Shown here piece after piece: positions 50,529 through 59,797 of a stretch of DNA of 64,000 nt (position 1 is the first letter of the stretch; each line of letters starts with the position of its first letter). The stretch is taken from contig UCEY01000019.1 in NCBI GenBank assembly GCA_900471605.1, positions 61,111 through 125,110 on the forward strand, given 5' to 3'. The position numbers and the translations under genes were made by a program. The notes under the pieces are model-generated. The model was given only the letters and a program-made list of their open reading frames with translations. It was not told where the DNA came from and ran no database searches. This DNA is from Hyphomicrobiales bacterium (GTDB lineage: Bacteria > Pseudomonadota > Alphaproteobacteria > Rhizobiales > Rhizobiaceae).

Positions 50529-51890
50529 GTCACGAACCCAGGAACTGATCGGCAGAGGCCGGACAGGCGCCTGTTCGCGAAGCCGCCCCGCGTCACAGAC
50601 TTCGATCCCCGCCTTGTCGGCGATCAGCTCGGCTCCCGCGATCTGGCAGAAACGCCCCTGGCAACGCCCCATGCCGACGCGCGCCAGCGACTTGACCCGG
50701 TTCGCCTCCGCCCCCCCAAAAGAAACGCTCTCGCGCAACTGCCCCGCCGTCACGCCTTCGCAACGACAGACGACAGTCTCATTGGGGACAGCACGAACGG
50801 CATCTCGCGGCCAGGGAAAGGCACGCGCCATGCCGCGCGCAAAACGCTCGAGGCGATCGAGCCGGCGCAGGTCCCGCGTCGCATCCGGTATGGGCAGGCC
50901 CATATCGGCAAGACAGGCGGTCGCCGCAAGACGGCCGGCGACTTCCGCCCCGTCGGCACCCAGAATGCGCAGACCGTCACCGGCGAGGTAAAGCCTCTCG
51001 GCCGCCCTACCCATACGATCGGTGCGCGGCAACCATTGCGACCAGCTCTGATCATAGTCGAATGTACAGCCGGCCAGACCCGCCAGTTGCGTCTCCGCAC
51101 GCAGGTGCCATCCGAGCCCAACCATATCGCATGCGGTGCGCTGCGCCCTGGCCCGCGCATCACGCCAATGCATGGCTAATGGGCCCCGCTCATCGTTTTC
51201 GACGCGATCGAGTTTCACGCCGGCATGGTAGAGCCGACCGAGTTTCGCACGCATCAGCAGGCCGCGCAGAACAAGACCCGGTCTCGCCAGCATGCCAGGC
51301 AGGCCGGCCATCTGATCTCGCAGCGAGGATGTGTCGAGTACGGCTGCAATATCGGCGCCGGCCTTCAGCAATTGGGTTGCAACCAGCGTCAGCAGCGGGC
51401 CGGAACCGGCAAGAACGATCTTTTCGCCGAGCGCGACACCCTGCGCTTTCAACGCGATCTGTGTCGCTCCGAGACTGTAGACGCCGGGCGCCTGCCAGCC
51501 GGGGATCGGCGCCAGACGGTCCATCGCTCCGGTGGCCAGGATAAGGCGATCATAGGTGAAATCCTTACGGCCAGCAGGCGTCAACGCCTGCAGCAGATTG
51601 CCCGCCGTCGCTAGGACGGAGCTTTGCGGGTGATAGTCGATCTCTCCTGCGGCGACCATCCGGTCGAACGCCGTATGCAGCGCCACCGCCTTGCTCGCCT
51701 CGGATCCGTAAAGCTGTTTCGGCGGCCTCGTAAACCCCTGCGGCGGGCGCCGGTAGATCTGGCCGCCACCTTTCAGACCCTCATCGATGACGACGGGTTT
51801 GATACCGGCCTTGACCAGAAGCTCGGCGGCTCGGATACCGGCCGGGCCGGCGCCGACGATCACGACCTTTTCCGCATCGGGAGGTGTCAT
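50523..51890 (-). CDS. HcnB/OoxA-type FAD oxidoreductase subunit (alpha)
   Basis: A 455-residue subunit of HcnABC-type dehydrogenases (hydrogen cyanide synthase, opine oxidase, D-hydroxyproline dehydrogenase). It has the FAD loop VVIVGAGPAGIRAAEL, a NAD/FAD loop VLAGSGPLLTLVA around residue 165, and a C-terminal BFD-like [2Fe-2S] region with VVCRCEGVT and GRCQGRFC Cys pairs. ATG 51890 was chosen over ATG 51896, because GGAGGG is directly against the latter and 7 bp from the former. It also overlaps the previous stop as ATGA. The beta (DAO) subunit is probably the divergent gene at 56501 or the one at 48222. Confidence 0.88.
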   Translation of the reverse strand: MTPPDAEKVVIVGAGPAGIRAAELLVKAGIKPVVIDEGLKGGGQIYRRPPQGFTRPPKQLYGSEASKAVALHTAFDRMVAAGEIDYHPQSSVLATAGNLLQALTPAGRKDFTYDRLILATGAMDRLAPIPGWQAPGVYSLGATQIALKAQGVALGEKIVLAGSGPLLTLVATQLLKAGADIAAVLDTSSLRDQMAGLPGMLARPGLVLRGLLMRAKLGRLYHAGVKLDRVENDERGPLAMHWRDARARAQRTACDMVGLGWHLRAETQLAGLAGCTFDYDQSWSQWLPRTDRMGRAAERLYLAGDGLRILGADGAEVAGRLAATACLADMGLPIPDATRDLRRLDRLERFARGMARAFPWPRDAVRAVPNETVVCRCEGVTAGQLRESVSFGGAEANRVKSLARVGMGRCQGRFCQIAGAELIADKAGIEVCDAGRLREQAPVRPLPISSWVRDA

Positions 51891-52210
51891 TGCCATCCCT
51901 CCGGCGGAGCGGTCCGCAACTGCATGCCATCGGCGATCAGGGTCGAACAGGCACGCAGCCGGCCACCATCCTCAGACCAGAGCCAGCAATCCTGGCAGGC
52001 GCCCATCAAACAGAAGCCTGCCCGTTTTTCCGGGCCGAATTCCGATTGCCTGACGGCGGGAGCTGAAACCAGCACAGCCGTCAAGACGGTGTCGCCGGAG
52101 AGCGCCTGACAATCGACGCCATCCAGCCTGAACCGGACCTGCGGCCTGCCCTTTTCCGCAAGGCGCACAATTCGCCCTGCTTGCCGGGACGGCTGCAGAT
52201 CCGCTGTCAT
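51887..52210 (-). CDS. HcnA-type [2Fe-2S] subunit (gamma)
   Basis: A 107-residue ferredoxin-like subunit that passes electrons in HcnABC/opine-oxidase-type dehydrogenases. A first part of a cluster motif is CxxxxCxxC in GFCLMGACQDCW, and the last Cys is in RACSTLI. Its ATG overlaps the hydantoinase B stop (ATGA at 52207-52210) and its stop overlaps the next gene, so the three are translated together. Confidence 0.88.
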   Translation of the reverse strand: MTADLQPSRQAGRIVRLAEKGRPQVRFRLDGVDCQALSGDTVLTAVLVSAPAVRQSEFGPEKRAGFCLMGACQDCWLWSEDGGRLRACSTLIADGMQLRTAPPEGWQ

Positions 52211-54195
52211 TCGGCGGCTTCCTTGCGTGCGAGCGAAGGCTCCGGCATTTCCTTGAAACGGACCCGGACGTCTGCGAAGGCTTCAGCCACACCTTCCGGC
52301 CCGACCCGCCCCTTCATACGACGAAAAATTTCCGTCTTGGTGAAGAAGCGCCAATGGATGGGAAGGCCGGCCAGAAGTTCGGTCAGCAGGTCATAGGCTG
52401 CCGGTGTCCATTGCGCTTCGTAGCCATCCCGCTCGGGACCGTAGTGGAAATGCGCCTTGTGCAGGGCGCGGGCGGCCCTCACCCTTTCCGTTTCCGCATC
52501 GTCCACCACGCCGTCACGGATGACGACACCATATTCGCGTTCAGCGGCCTCCGTAGAAACGTAACCGCGGGCGACATCCCGCGCCACGCGCCAGGTCTCG
52601 CGTTCGGTCGGATTGCCACGTCCACCGCCGCCGGCCGAGCGAATTTCAAGTACGTCGCCGGGCTGCAGGATCGCCGTGTCGATATTGCCGAGCCGCTTGA
52701 AATCGTCGCGGCCGGGATTGAGCACCATGTCTGACAGCCCGGCCGCCCGGCCGCCGAGCGTGCCCCAGGGGCGGAAGAAACTCCGGTCGCGGTTGCGGGC
52801 GGTGATGCGGCTGCCGGGCGAAAAGACCCTGAAGGCCATTTCGGTAGCAAGCCCGCCCCGCCAGCGACCGGCACCGCCACTATCTTTGGCAAGGCCGTAT
52901 TTGACGAATTCGATCGGCACTTCCGTTTCGGTGATCTCGATCGGCGTGTTCTTGAGATACGCTGCATCGGCGCCGGAACCGTTCGTGCCATCGCGATAAG
53001 GCATGCCGCCACCGCCACCAACGACGGGGTTCACGGCTGCGATGATGGTGCGGCCGTTGCGTTCGTCGGTTGTCATCACGTTGACGATGCAGTTGTTGCC
53101 GGCTGGTGCGGCCGGAAGCTTTTCCGGAACAGCCTGATTGAACGCGCCGAAGATGACTGAACGCAGGCGCGCGCAGGTGAGCGACCGCATGCCGACGGCG
53201 GCTGGCGCGATCGGGTTGAGCACGCTGCCTTTCGGCGTGATGCAGGTGAACGGCCGGGTCAGGCCGGTATTCAGCAGGATTTTCGGGTTCAGTGTGTAGA
53301 GAACATAATAAACGCCGACCAGAAGCATCGTGTGGCGCGGATCGCCGCCCGAGGGCACGTTGAGCGAGGAGCCGAGCTGCGGATCCGAACCGGTGAAGTC
53401 GAGCAAAGCCTCGTCGCCTCGGATCGTCAGTGTCAGCTTCAGGCGGCAGGGATTGGCCTCGACGGAATCTTCGTCGGCATAATCGACGAATTCCCAGGTT
53501 CCGTCAGGCATGGAGCGCAGAAGGTCGCGCGCCTGCGCCTCGGCATGATCGAGCAGGACTTCGGTGCCTTCCAGAAACGCCTCCTTGCCGAACTTTTCCA
53601 CCATGGCGAGGATCTTTCGCTCGCCAGTGTTGAGCGCGCCGACCAGCGCCTTCATGTCACCGATATTGAGATCGGGCTTGCGGACATTGGTCGTCATGAT
53701 CCTGAGGATCTGTTCGTCGAAAACACCTTCGTTGACGAGCTTCATCGGCGGGAAACGAATGCCTTCTTGATGGATTTCCGTAAGCGCCCGCGACAGCGAG
53801 GCAGGCACGGCGCCGCCCATGTCGGTATTGTGGATATGGCCACCCGTCCAGGCGATGATCTCGCCCTCGTAGAAGACCGGCTTCCACAGATGGGTGTCCG
53901 GCGCATGGGTGGCGACAAAGCAGGAATAGGGGTCGTTGGTGAAGGCGACATCGCCCGGTTTGTAATCGTCGATCATCTCGATCGCGCGGGTATAGGTAAG
54001 GCCCGGATACCAGGTGGCGCCAAGCCCCATGGGTACACCGAACGTCTCGCCCTTCCGGTTGATCAGCATGACGGTAAAGTCTTCCGTCTCCTTGACGAAG
54101 GCGGAATGGGCGGTGCGCTGCAGCGTATAGGCCATGTTTTCGGCTGCAGCGCGGGTGTGGTTGGCGAACACCTGAAGGTTCAAGGGATCGAACAT
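52207..54195 (-). CDS. Hydantoinase B / oxoprolinase beta-type protein
   Basis: A 662-residue HyuB-family protein with FDPLNLQVFANHTRAAAENM at the start, VAFTNDPY, HIHNTDMGG and the Gly-rich GGGRGNP near the end. It works with HyuA to open hydantoin, 5-oxoproline or acetone-type substrates in an ATP-dependent way. It starts 6 bp after the hydantoinase A stop. In this operon it may open a cyclic amide made from or leading to the amino acid oxidised by the downstream dehydrogenase. Confidence 0.9.
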   Translation of the reverse strand: MFDPLNLQVFANHTRAAAENMAYTLQRTAHSAFVKETEDFTVMLINRKGETFGVPMGLGATWYPGLTYTRAIEMIDDYKPGDVAFTNDPYSCFVATHAPDTHLWKPVFYEGEIIAWTGGHIHNTDMGGAVPASLSRALTEIHQEGIRFPPMKLVNEGVFDEQILRIMTTNVRKPDLNIGDMKALVGALNTGERKILAMVEKFGKEAFLEGTEVLLDHAEAQARDLLRSMPDGTWEFVDYADEDSVEANPCRLKLTLTIRGDEALLDFTGSDPQLGSSLNVPSGGDPRHTMLLVGVYYVLYTLNPKILLNTGLTRPFTCITPKGSVLNPIAPAAVGMRSLTCARLRSVIFGAFNQAVPEKLPAAPAGNNCIVNVMTTDERNGRTIIAAVNPVVGGGGGMPYRDGTNGSGADAAYLKNTPIEITETEVPIEFVKYGLAKDSGGAGRWRGGLATEMAFRVFSPGSRITARNRDRSFFRPWGTLGGRAAGLSDMVLNPGRDDFKRLGNIDTAILQPGDVLEIRSAGGGGRGNPTERETWRVARDVARGYVSTEAAEREYGVVIRDGVVDDAETERVRAARALHKAHFHYGPERDGYEAQWTPAAYDLLTELLAGLPIHWRFFTKTEIFRRMKGRVGPEGVAEAFADVRVRFKEMPEPSLARKEAAE

Positions 54196-54201
54196 GGGCT
54201 G

Positions 54202-56286
54202 TTACTCCGAAAAGGTGAGATGCAGGTTCAGGTGGCTGTCGACTTCGACATGTGCGCCGCCGGGAATGGCAAAGGTCGTGTCTTCCTGGGCGACGACCGC
54301 CGGGCCGGCAAACCGGCTGCCGGGGCGAAGGCGCTCACGTGGATAAAGCCCGATCCACTCGAAATCCTTGCCGGTGAAGACCGGGATCTCACGTTCCGGA
54401 TCCACGGTCCCGCCACCCTCGCGGGCATCGACCGGGAATTCCAGCGCCGGACCGGCGCCGATCGCCGAAAGGCGCAGGTTGACGATTTCAATCGCGCCAT
54501 CGGGATCGTGGAAATCGTAGAGTCTTGCATGCATGGCGTGAAACGCTTCCTCGATCGCCTCGAGCTTGCCTTCGCCTATCCAGGCCGCCTGGATCGGCAC
54601 TTCGATTTCAAAACTCTGTCCGAGATACCGCATGTCGGCTGAGACGTTCAGTGTCGCGGCTCCTGCATGTCCTTGCTTGGAAAGCCAGTTGCGGCCTTCG
54701 ACGGCAAGCTCATCCAGTGCAGCGCGCAATTGCGACGCCGCTTCGTCAGAGAGATGGGTGAAGACGGTGCGAATGAAATCGCCGCGCAGGTCGGCAACGA
54801 GACCGCCGAGCGCCGAAACGACGCCCGGCCGCGGCGGGCCGATGACCTTCGCCATCTTGAATTCGCGAGCGAGGAAGGCGCCGAGCATCGGGCCGCCGCC
54901 GCCGAAGGGCATCAGGGTGAATTCGCGCAGATCAACGCCCGCCCGTGAGGCGAGCTTTTCGACCTCGACGAACATTTCCGAGATGGCGATCTCGAGAATG
55001 GCCTGGGCGGCTTCTTCCGCCGTGCGGCCGATCTTGTCGGCGAGTTTCGTGACGGCAGCGCGGGCGAGTGCCACATCGATCTGCAGCTGCCCATAGGCCA
55101 TCTGGCTGTGGCCGAGCCAGCCGCAGACGGCCATGGCGTCGGTAACGGTCGCCTGCGTGCCGCCGCGACCGTAACAGGCCGGCCCGGGTGTCGAGCCAGC
55201 CGATTCCGGGCCAACCCGCAACACGCCCTGCGCATCGACGCTGGCGATCGAACCACCGCCGATGCCGATCGAGCTTACCGAGACGGACGGGATATGCAGC
55301 GGGAATTCGCCGATCAGTTCGCCGGTGCCGAATTGCGGCTCGCCGTCGATGATCAACGCGAAATCGGCCGAGGTGCCGCCGATATCGAGCGTGAGAATAT
55401 GTTTTTCGCCAGCGCGGCGGGCGAGCCAGGCAGCCCCAATGACGCCCGAGGCGGTGCCCGAAAGCAGCATCTGCACGCAGGAGCGCTTGCCCTCGTCGGC
55501 ATTCATGACGCCGCCATTCGATTTTGTCAGCAGCGCGGGTGCAGTGACCCCGCGCGATAGGAGCTTTTCTTCGAGCGCCGTCAGGTAACCGGAGACGCGC
55601 GGATGGACGTAACCGTTGAGAATGGCGGTGGTGGTGCGCTCGTATTCGCGGATGACCGGCCAGACCTCGCAGGAGGTGAAGACGAAGAGATCAGGGGCGA
55701 TCCGAAGAATCTCCTGTTTTACAGCCGCCTCATGAGCATCGTTGCGCCAGGAATGCAGGAAAGAGATGATGATGCCGGCCGCGCCGTTCGCTTTGGCCTT
55801 TTCGACCGCGGCAGTAACGACGGTAAGATCAGGGGCCTGGGCTTCGCTGCCATCAGCCCTGAGACGCGCCGGAATTCCAAAAATCATGTCGCGGGCGATC
55901 AACTGGTCGGGCCTCGCGCAGAACAGCGAATAGACATCCGGCATTCTGAGGCGCGCCAGTTCGATCACGTCCTCGAAACCGGCATTGGTCATCAATGCCA
56001 GCGAGACGCCGCGGCGCTGGATGACGGTATTGATGCCGACCGTCGTGCCATGCACGAAACGGCTGACGGCGGAGGGTTCCAGCCCTTCGCGTTCGGCCAG
56101 AAGCGTCAGGCCGGTCATCAGTTCGGCACCTGGATCGTCCGGCGTCGTCAGAACCTTGAGCGAGGCGACGCGGCCGGAGCGCGTTTCGAGCGCACAGAAA
56201 TCGATGAAGGTTCCGCCGATATCGACGCCGATCTTCCAGTCCTGTTGAGCGTGGCTGCCTTTGCCATGCGAGGCCGCATTGTCCAT
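54202..56286 (-). CDS. Hydantoinase A / oxoprolinase alpha-type protein
   Basis: A 694-residue HyuA-family ATPase subunit. IGVDIGGTFIDFCAL near residue 20 is the phosphate loop of the ASKHA-type domain. SKSNGGVMNADEG and LTLDIGGTSADFALI belong to the central domain and GPACYGRGG follows. ATG 56286 was chosen because homology begins soon after and AAGGGAC precedes it. The frame is open to 56370, but that part runs into the operator palindrome. It is the first gene of the operon hyuA-hyuB-gamma-alpha and is divergent from the DAO gene. Confidence 0.9.
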   Translation of the reverse strand: MDNAASHGKGSHAQQDWKIGVDIGGTFIDFCALETRSGRVASLKVLTTPDDPGAELMTGLTLLAEREGLEPSAVSRFVHGTTVGINTVIQRRGVSLALMTNAGFEDVIELARLRMPDVYSLFCARPDQLIARDMIFGIPARLRADGSEAQAPDLTVVTAAVEKAKANGAAGIIISFLHSWRNDAHEAAVKQEILRIAPDLFVFTSCEVWPVIREYERTTTAILNGYVHPRVSGYLTALEEKLLSRGVTAPALLTKSNGGVMNADEGKRSCVQMLLSGTASGVIGAAWLARRAGEKHILTLDIGGTSADFALIIDGEPQFGTGELIGEFPLHIPSVSVSSIGIGGGSIASVDAQGVLRVGPESAGSTPGPACYGRGGTQATVTDAMAVCGWLGHSQMAYGQLQIDVALARAAVTKLADKIGRTAEEAAQAILEIAISEMFVEVEKLASRAGVDLREFTLMPFGGGGPMLGAFLAREFKMAKVIGPPRPGVVSALGGLVADLRGDFIRTVFTHLSDEAASQLRAALDELAVEGRNWLSKQGHAGAATLNVSADMRYLGQSFEIEVPIQAAWIGEGKLEAIEEAFHAMHARLYDFHDPDGAIEIVNLRLSAIGAGPALEFPVDAREGGGTVDPEREIPVFTGKDFEWIGLYPRERLRPGSRFAGPAVVAQEDTTFAIPGGAHVEVDSHLNLHLTFSE

Positions 56287-56366
56287 GTGTTCAAGTCCCT
56301 TCCTGATCTGTCTTATGAAGCTGACATGGAAGCAGGAACCCAGTCCAAGAGCGAAACGGCGGAAGC

Positions 56367-56418
56367 CCATAAGTGGCGCTTATGCTTCATTTGACGCTTC
56401 CCATAGGCGGGACTTATG
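56367..56418. promoter_or_regulatory. Two copies of an 18-bp palindromic operator between hyuA and DAO
   Basis: Copy 1 at 56367-56384 (CCATAAGTGGCGCTTATG) and copy 2 at 56401-56418 (CCATAGGCGGGACTTATG) agree at 14 of 18 positions and each has CATAAG/CTTATG-type arms. Each fits the T-N11-A pattern of LysR boxes. The centres are 34 bp apart, about three helical turns, in the 214-bp gap between divergent genes. The LysR protein at 49610 is the obvious candidate. Confidence 0.65.
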
Positions 56419-56500
56419 GGCGGTCGAGATTCTCGACTTTGACACCGTATGCGCGGACCTGAATGGTAACCCTCATGACAGATATCGCGGGGGCAGCCCA

Positions 56501-57622
56501 ATGGATGTGATTGTGCTGGGTGGCGGCCTGATGGGAAGCGCCTCGGCCTATTTTCTGGCTCGGCGCGGTGTGGATGTGACGCTGATAGAACGGAACCGCG
56601 TCGGCAGCGGCGCAACGGTTGCCTCCTTCGGTAATATTCGTCGCAGCGGTCGTTACCTGCCACAGCTTCCACTTGCCCGACGTTCTTTGGACATCTGGAA
56701 CAAGGCCCATGAGATGCTGGGGCGGGACGTGGAGTTTCGCGCGACGGGGCATGTCCGGCTCGTATTCACCGAAAAGGGGCAGGAGGAAATGCGGACGTTT
56801 TCCGACGCCGCCCGACCCTGGGGGCTCGATCTTGAAGAACTGACGCAGAAAGAGCTGCACGCCCGCTTTCCCCTTCTGGGTCCGGAGGCGATCGGTGCAT
56901 CCTTTTCGCCGCAGGATGGCAGCGGCAATCCGCGGCTGATCGCGCCGGCCTTCGCCGATGCGGCAAGACGCAACGGTGCTAGGATCGTCGAGGAGGTCGA
57001 CGTGAAGGCGATCCGCAAGAGCGCCTACGGTTTCGAGGTGGAAACCTCCGACGGCATTTATGCCGCCGCCAACCTGCTGAATACCGCCGGCGCCTGGGGC
57101 GCGCGGATATCGGCGCAGTTTGGTGAAACGGTACCGATCCGCGCCAGAGGTCCGCAGATGGGCGTGACGGAACCGCTACCGCATCGCATCCTGCCTGTTG
57201 TCGGCGTCTGGGCGCACGATCACGGCGGTGGTTATCTGCGCCAGGTCGAGCGCGGCAATATCGTTTTCGGCGGCGGTGCCGAGCGCACGGACGTCCCGCT
57301 CGATACCGGCCGTGCCAAAGCGGACCCTTCACGCCTTCCGGGCCAGTTGCGCTCCCTACTGCCGATCCTGCCAATGCTCGCCCATGTGTCCGTCATCCGC
57401 ACCTGGTCCGGTTGCGAAGGCTATGTCGAGGACGGTCTCCCGGTCATGGGCGCGTCGGCGACGACGCCCGGTCTGTTTCATGCCTTCGGCTTCTGCGGCC
57501 ACGGCTTCCAGCTCGGCCCGGGCGTCGGCGACGTGATGGCCGAACTGATTACGGTTGGCGCGACGGAAATACCGATTTACGATTTCCGGATCGGGCGCTT
57601 TAGATCGACTTATTCGCCTTGA
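56501..57622 (+). CDS. DAO-family FAD oxidoreductase, probable beta subunit
   Basis: A 373-residue flavoprotein of the size of OoxB/HcnC beta subunits. The FAD loop is VIVLGGGLMGSASAYFLARRG at the N-terminus (listed here as VLGGGLMGSASAYF and LARRG), followed by GSGATVASFGNIRRSGR. The C-terminal GFCGHGFQLGPGVGDV closes the FAD site. ATG 56501 follows GCGGGGGCAGCCCA. It is divergent from the hyuA operon, whose alpha and gamma subunits lack a DAO partner, so it is a candidate third subunit of a heterotrimeric amino-acid dehydrogenase. Confidence 0.87.
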   Translation: MDVIVLGGGLMGSASAYFLARRGVDVTLIERNRVGSGATVASFGNIRRSGRYLPQLPLARRSLDIWNKAHEMLGRDVEFRATGHVRLVFTEKGQEEMRTFSDAARPWGLDLEELTQKELHARFPLLGPEAIGASFSPQDGSGNPRLIAPAFADAARRNGARIVEEVDVKAIRKSAYGFEVETSDGIYAAANLLNTAGAWGARISAQFGETVPIRARGPQMGVTEPLPHRILPVVGVWAHDHGGGYLRQVERGNIVFGGGAERTDVPLDTGRAKADPSRLPGQLRSLLPILPMLAHVSVIRTWSGCEGYVEDGLPVMGASATTPGLFHAFGFCGHGFQLGPGVGDVMAELITVGATEIPIYDFRIGRFRSTYSP

Positions 57623-57775
57623 AGGGATTCGAGCCGGCGACACGTTGATCGTTTACGGAAAGGTTTTGACTCCAAAGAGTACGTGGTGTCGACTGACGAC
57701 ACTAGCTGTGCTCGGCATTGTTCGTTGACCTGTGGTCCTGCCAAACAGATTACTTGCCAAGTATCTTTATTGTCT

Positions 57776-58336
57776 TCACTGCCAACGCTTTTTCAACCGC
57801 ATTTTTTTGGCCGCTTGCCCTTGCAGCAAGAGATCCTTGTAGGTATCCGCGTTGCCGACCGTGTCGATGAGTTTCGGGACGATGAACGAGTCGATGCGAA
57901 CCACTGCGATATCCGCCATCTCTGCGTCGCGGCGTGCGTAGTGATACTGGCCGATCTTTCCATCATAGAGGCCGGCTTTAGTAAGGTAAGCGAACTCCTC
58001 CTTCTGAGTTTTGAAAGAAGGTAAAGGGTAGTCGGAAAGTAGGCTGTTGAGATGGTCTGATATCGAGTTCAAGGATTTTTCATAAGCCTTTTCCGCTTCC
58101 CTCGACGCATCACGAGAAGCGCGCTCGACAAGCTCACTGCCGCCATAACTTACTTCCCAGCTCTTTTCGCAACCAGTGCAACTGATCTCTACGCTTTCAT
58201 GAGAAGACGGCCATGGGTTGTACGGTGTGTGGTGTTCTCGCACAATCTTGCCTTGGCCGCATGGGCAATCGGCTATATCGTGAGTGTAGATCTCGCCCAT
58301 TCGGCGAATGAGGGCCTCTTCCCGAAGCAGCTGCAT
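57776..58336 (-). CDS. Hypothetical protein with Cys-rich N-terminal region
   Basis: A 186-codon frame. It has a zinc-ribbon-like Cys pattern (ADCPCGQGKI near residue 24, then SCTGCEKSW near 53), an Ala/Glu-rich helical part (SRDASREAEKAYEKSL) and a Lys/Arg-rich end. No family was recognised. The frame remains open upstream of ATG 58336 with plausible helical sequence, so the true start may be further upstream, overlapping the end of the HEAT-repeat remnant. It sits at the edge of a decayed region, with no operon partner. Confidence 0.55.
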   Translation of the reverse strand: MQLLREEALIRRMGEIYTHDIADCPCGQGKIVREHHTPYNPWPSSHESVEISCTGCEKSWEVSYGGSELVERASRDASREAEKAYEKSLNSISDHLNSLLSDYPLPSFKTQKEEFAYLTKAGLYDGKIGQYHYARRDAEMADIAVVRIDSFIVPKLIDTVGNADTYKDLLLQGQAAKKMRLKKRWQ

Positions 58337-58439
58337 TTCGTCGAGTGCCAGCTCGATCTGAGCCCTCTCCGGATGGCGCCCGAGGCGCGCAAGGATATCG
58401 ACATAGACCGCCTCCAGTTGCCAGAGGCACCCTCCTCCA

Positions 58440-59039
58440 TTGCAGCAGAGATTAGCTTGCGGACGTCCCGCCGGCAGATCGTAAGAGCTTCCTTTGTCCG
58501 GCGGAACCGCGTTCGCTCCATCGCTTCGATGACTTCCTCTCCCAAAGCCACCAATGCCCGGCTCAAGCTGCGTTTCGTATCCTCATCGCCGCGTCCGAGG
58601 CTAGCAGAAAGCTTTTCGGCCAGCCACCCCCGCTCGCTTTCGGGCACTAGCGCCACTGCCGCATACCAGACGGTACGCACCACATCCTGATCCTCGTCAC
58701 CGAGGCGATGGGCCACGGCGGGCCATGCTGACGTATCTTTGAACTTGGAGAGCGTGTGGAGGGCTTGACGCCGGGCCTGCGGCTCGGACCGCGTCCCAGT
58801 TCCGCGACGACCTGTGGCACGACCTTATCCGCTGGCTGCCGGATCAACGCCCAAGTCAGCATTTCGCAGACTTGAAAATCCGGTTCGACCACGCATTGAC
58901 GCAGCAGTATTTCAACGTCCGCCGGGGATGGGTTCATTCCTGCTCGGAGCGCCGCGTCGAGACGCACTGATGGATCGGCGTTGGCGAAAGCGGTTTGGAG
59001 AGGACTCGTCTGCGTGTTCGCTCAGTGTTCAGGGGCATT
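58440..59039 (-). pseudogene. HEAT-repeat protein, frameshifted
   Basis: Pieces of one HEAT-repeat protein lie in three frames. From ATG 59039 the reading MPLNTE is lost, the next frame gives SPLQTAFANADPSVRLDAA and DFQVCEMLTWALIRQ up to VAELG near 58795, and a further frame continues QALHTLSKFKDTSAWPAVAHRLGDED (given in parts here: ALHTLSKFKD, AVAHRLGDED) to RALVALGEE near 58540. Together they follow the usual family order. At least two frameshifts (near 59020 and 58795) break it, so it is a pseudogene unless they are sequencing errors. Relatives often adjoin MerR-type regulators; none is intact here. Confidence 0.6.
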
Positions 59040-59369
59040 GGTTGATGGGCGGTTGATAGCCGTTGCCGCCGGCTGCGTGGGGCACTTGACGGCCTGTCTT
59101 GACACCGGCCGTCGGCGCTTAACCCGGGTTCACCAATCACGTAGACCGCAATCACTCGAAGCTTTGTGCCCTAGGTGCAATGTCGCTTGGCGAGCTGGCC
59201 GATTTTGCCCCGATCCCTGGAAAAGGACCACGGGCTCGCCACCCTCGGAGCCGCATTGCCACAATGCGAGGGTCGTCATGCGGCGTTGCAATGACAGTTG
59301 CCTGCTTCGGGACGAGCCAGGTCCGTAAAAGCGGCCCTGTATCAGCGCCATATCAGCCTGTGGCCCTCT
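59040..59369. other. Intergenic stretch without a supported gene
   Basis: Short frames on both strands (for example minus 59130-59351) have no domain, start signal or partner. The stretch lies between two frameshifted genes and is probably decayed coding sequence. Confidence 0.4.
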
Positions 59370-59797
59370 TCAGTTTCGTAGATCACGATCTGCCTGCAAG
59401 CAGAGGTCAACAAGCTTGAGCAACATCACGGCGTCGGCGGGTGACGCGATGATGATGACTTTGACGCTGTTTCGGCCGGGATCATGCGCAATGTCGACCG
59501 AGATGGGTGTATCGGAAGGCTCTTTGTCATTGGCGGCTCCCAGCAGAACTGCGGACAGGCGCTGTAGAAGCACGGGATCGACATCTCCAATATCGACAAT
59601 GCTGGTGGCCCTGGCCTGCCGCCGATCGTTCGGGCCATTGGATCCGGCGAGCGCGTTGATATCGGAGCGCATAATACGGTACTGCTTGCCCATTTTGGTT
59701 GCGCGCAAGCGCCCTTCCCGAATGAACCGTAGGACGGTCTTGGGATGCAGATGCAAGAGAGTTGCGGCCGATCCACCGTCAGAATTTCATTGGTCAT
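59370..59797 (-). pseudogene. Excisionase-family HTH protein, apparent frameshift near the start
   Basis: From ATG 59797 the reading MTNEILTVD is in one frame. The excisionase/MerR-like HTH continues in another frame as AATLLHLHPKTVLRFIREG and RLRATKMGKQYRI, as though one base were missing near 59768. A TTG at 59756 could still start a 128-residue protein that begins at HLHPKTV. The C-terminal half (about 75 residues) is unrelated to known domains I recognise. An AT-rich promoter-like stretch lies at 59800-59840. It is either a pseudogene or a protein with an unusual start. Confidence 0.55.

Noticed and set aside
53332..54642. 436-codon plus-strand frame
   Set aside because: It is antisense to hydantoinase A and B.
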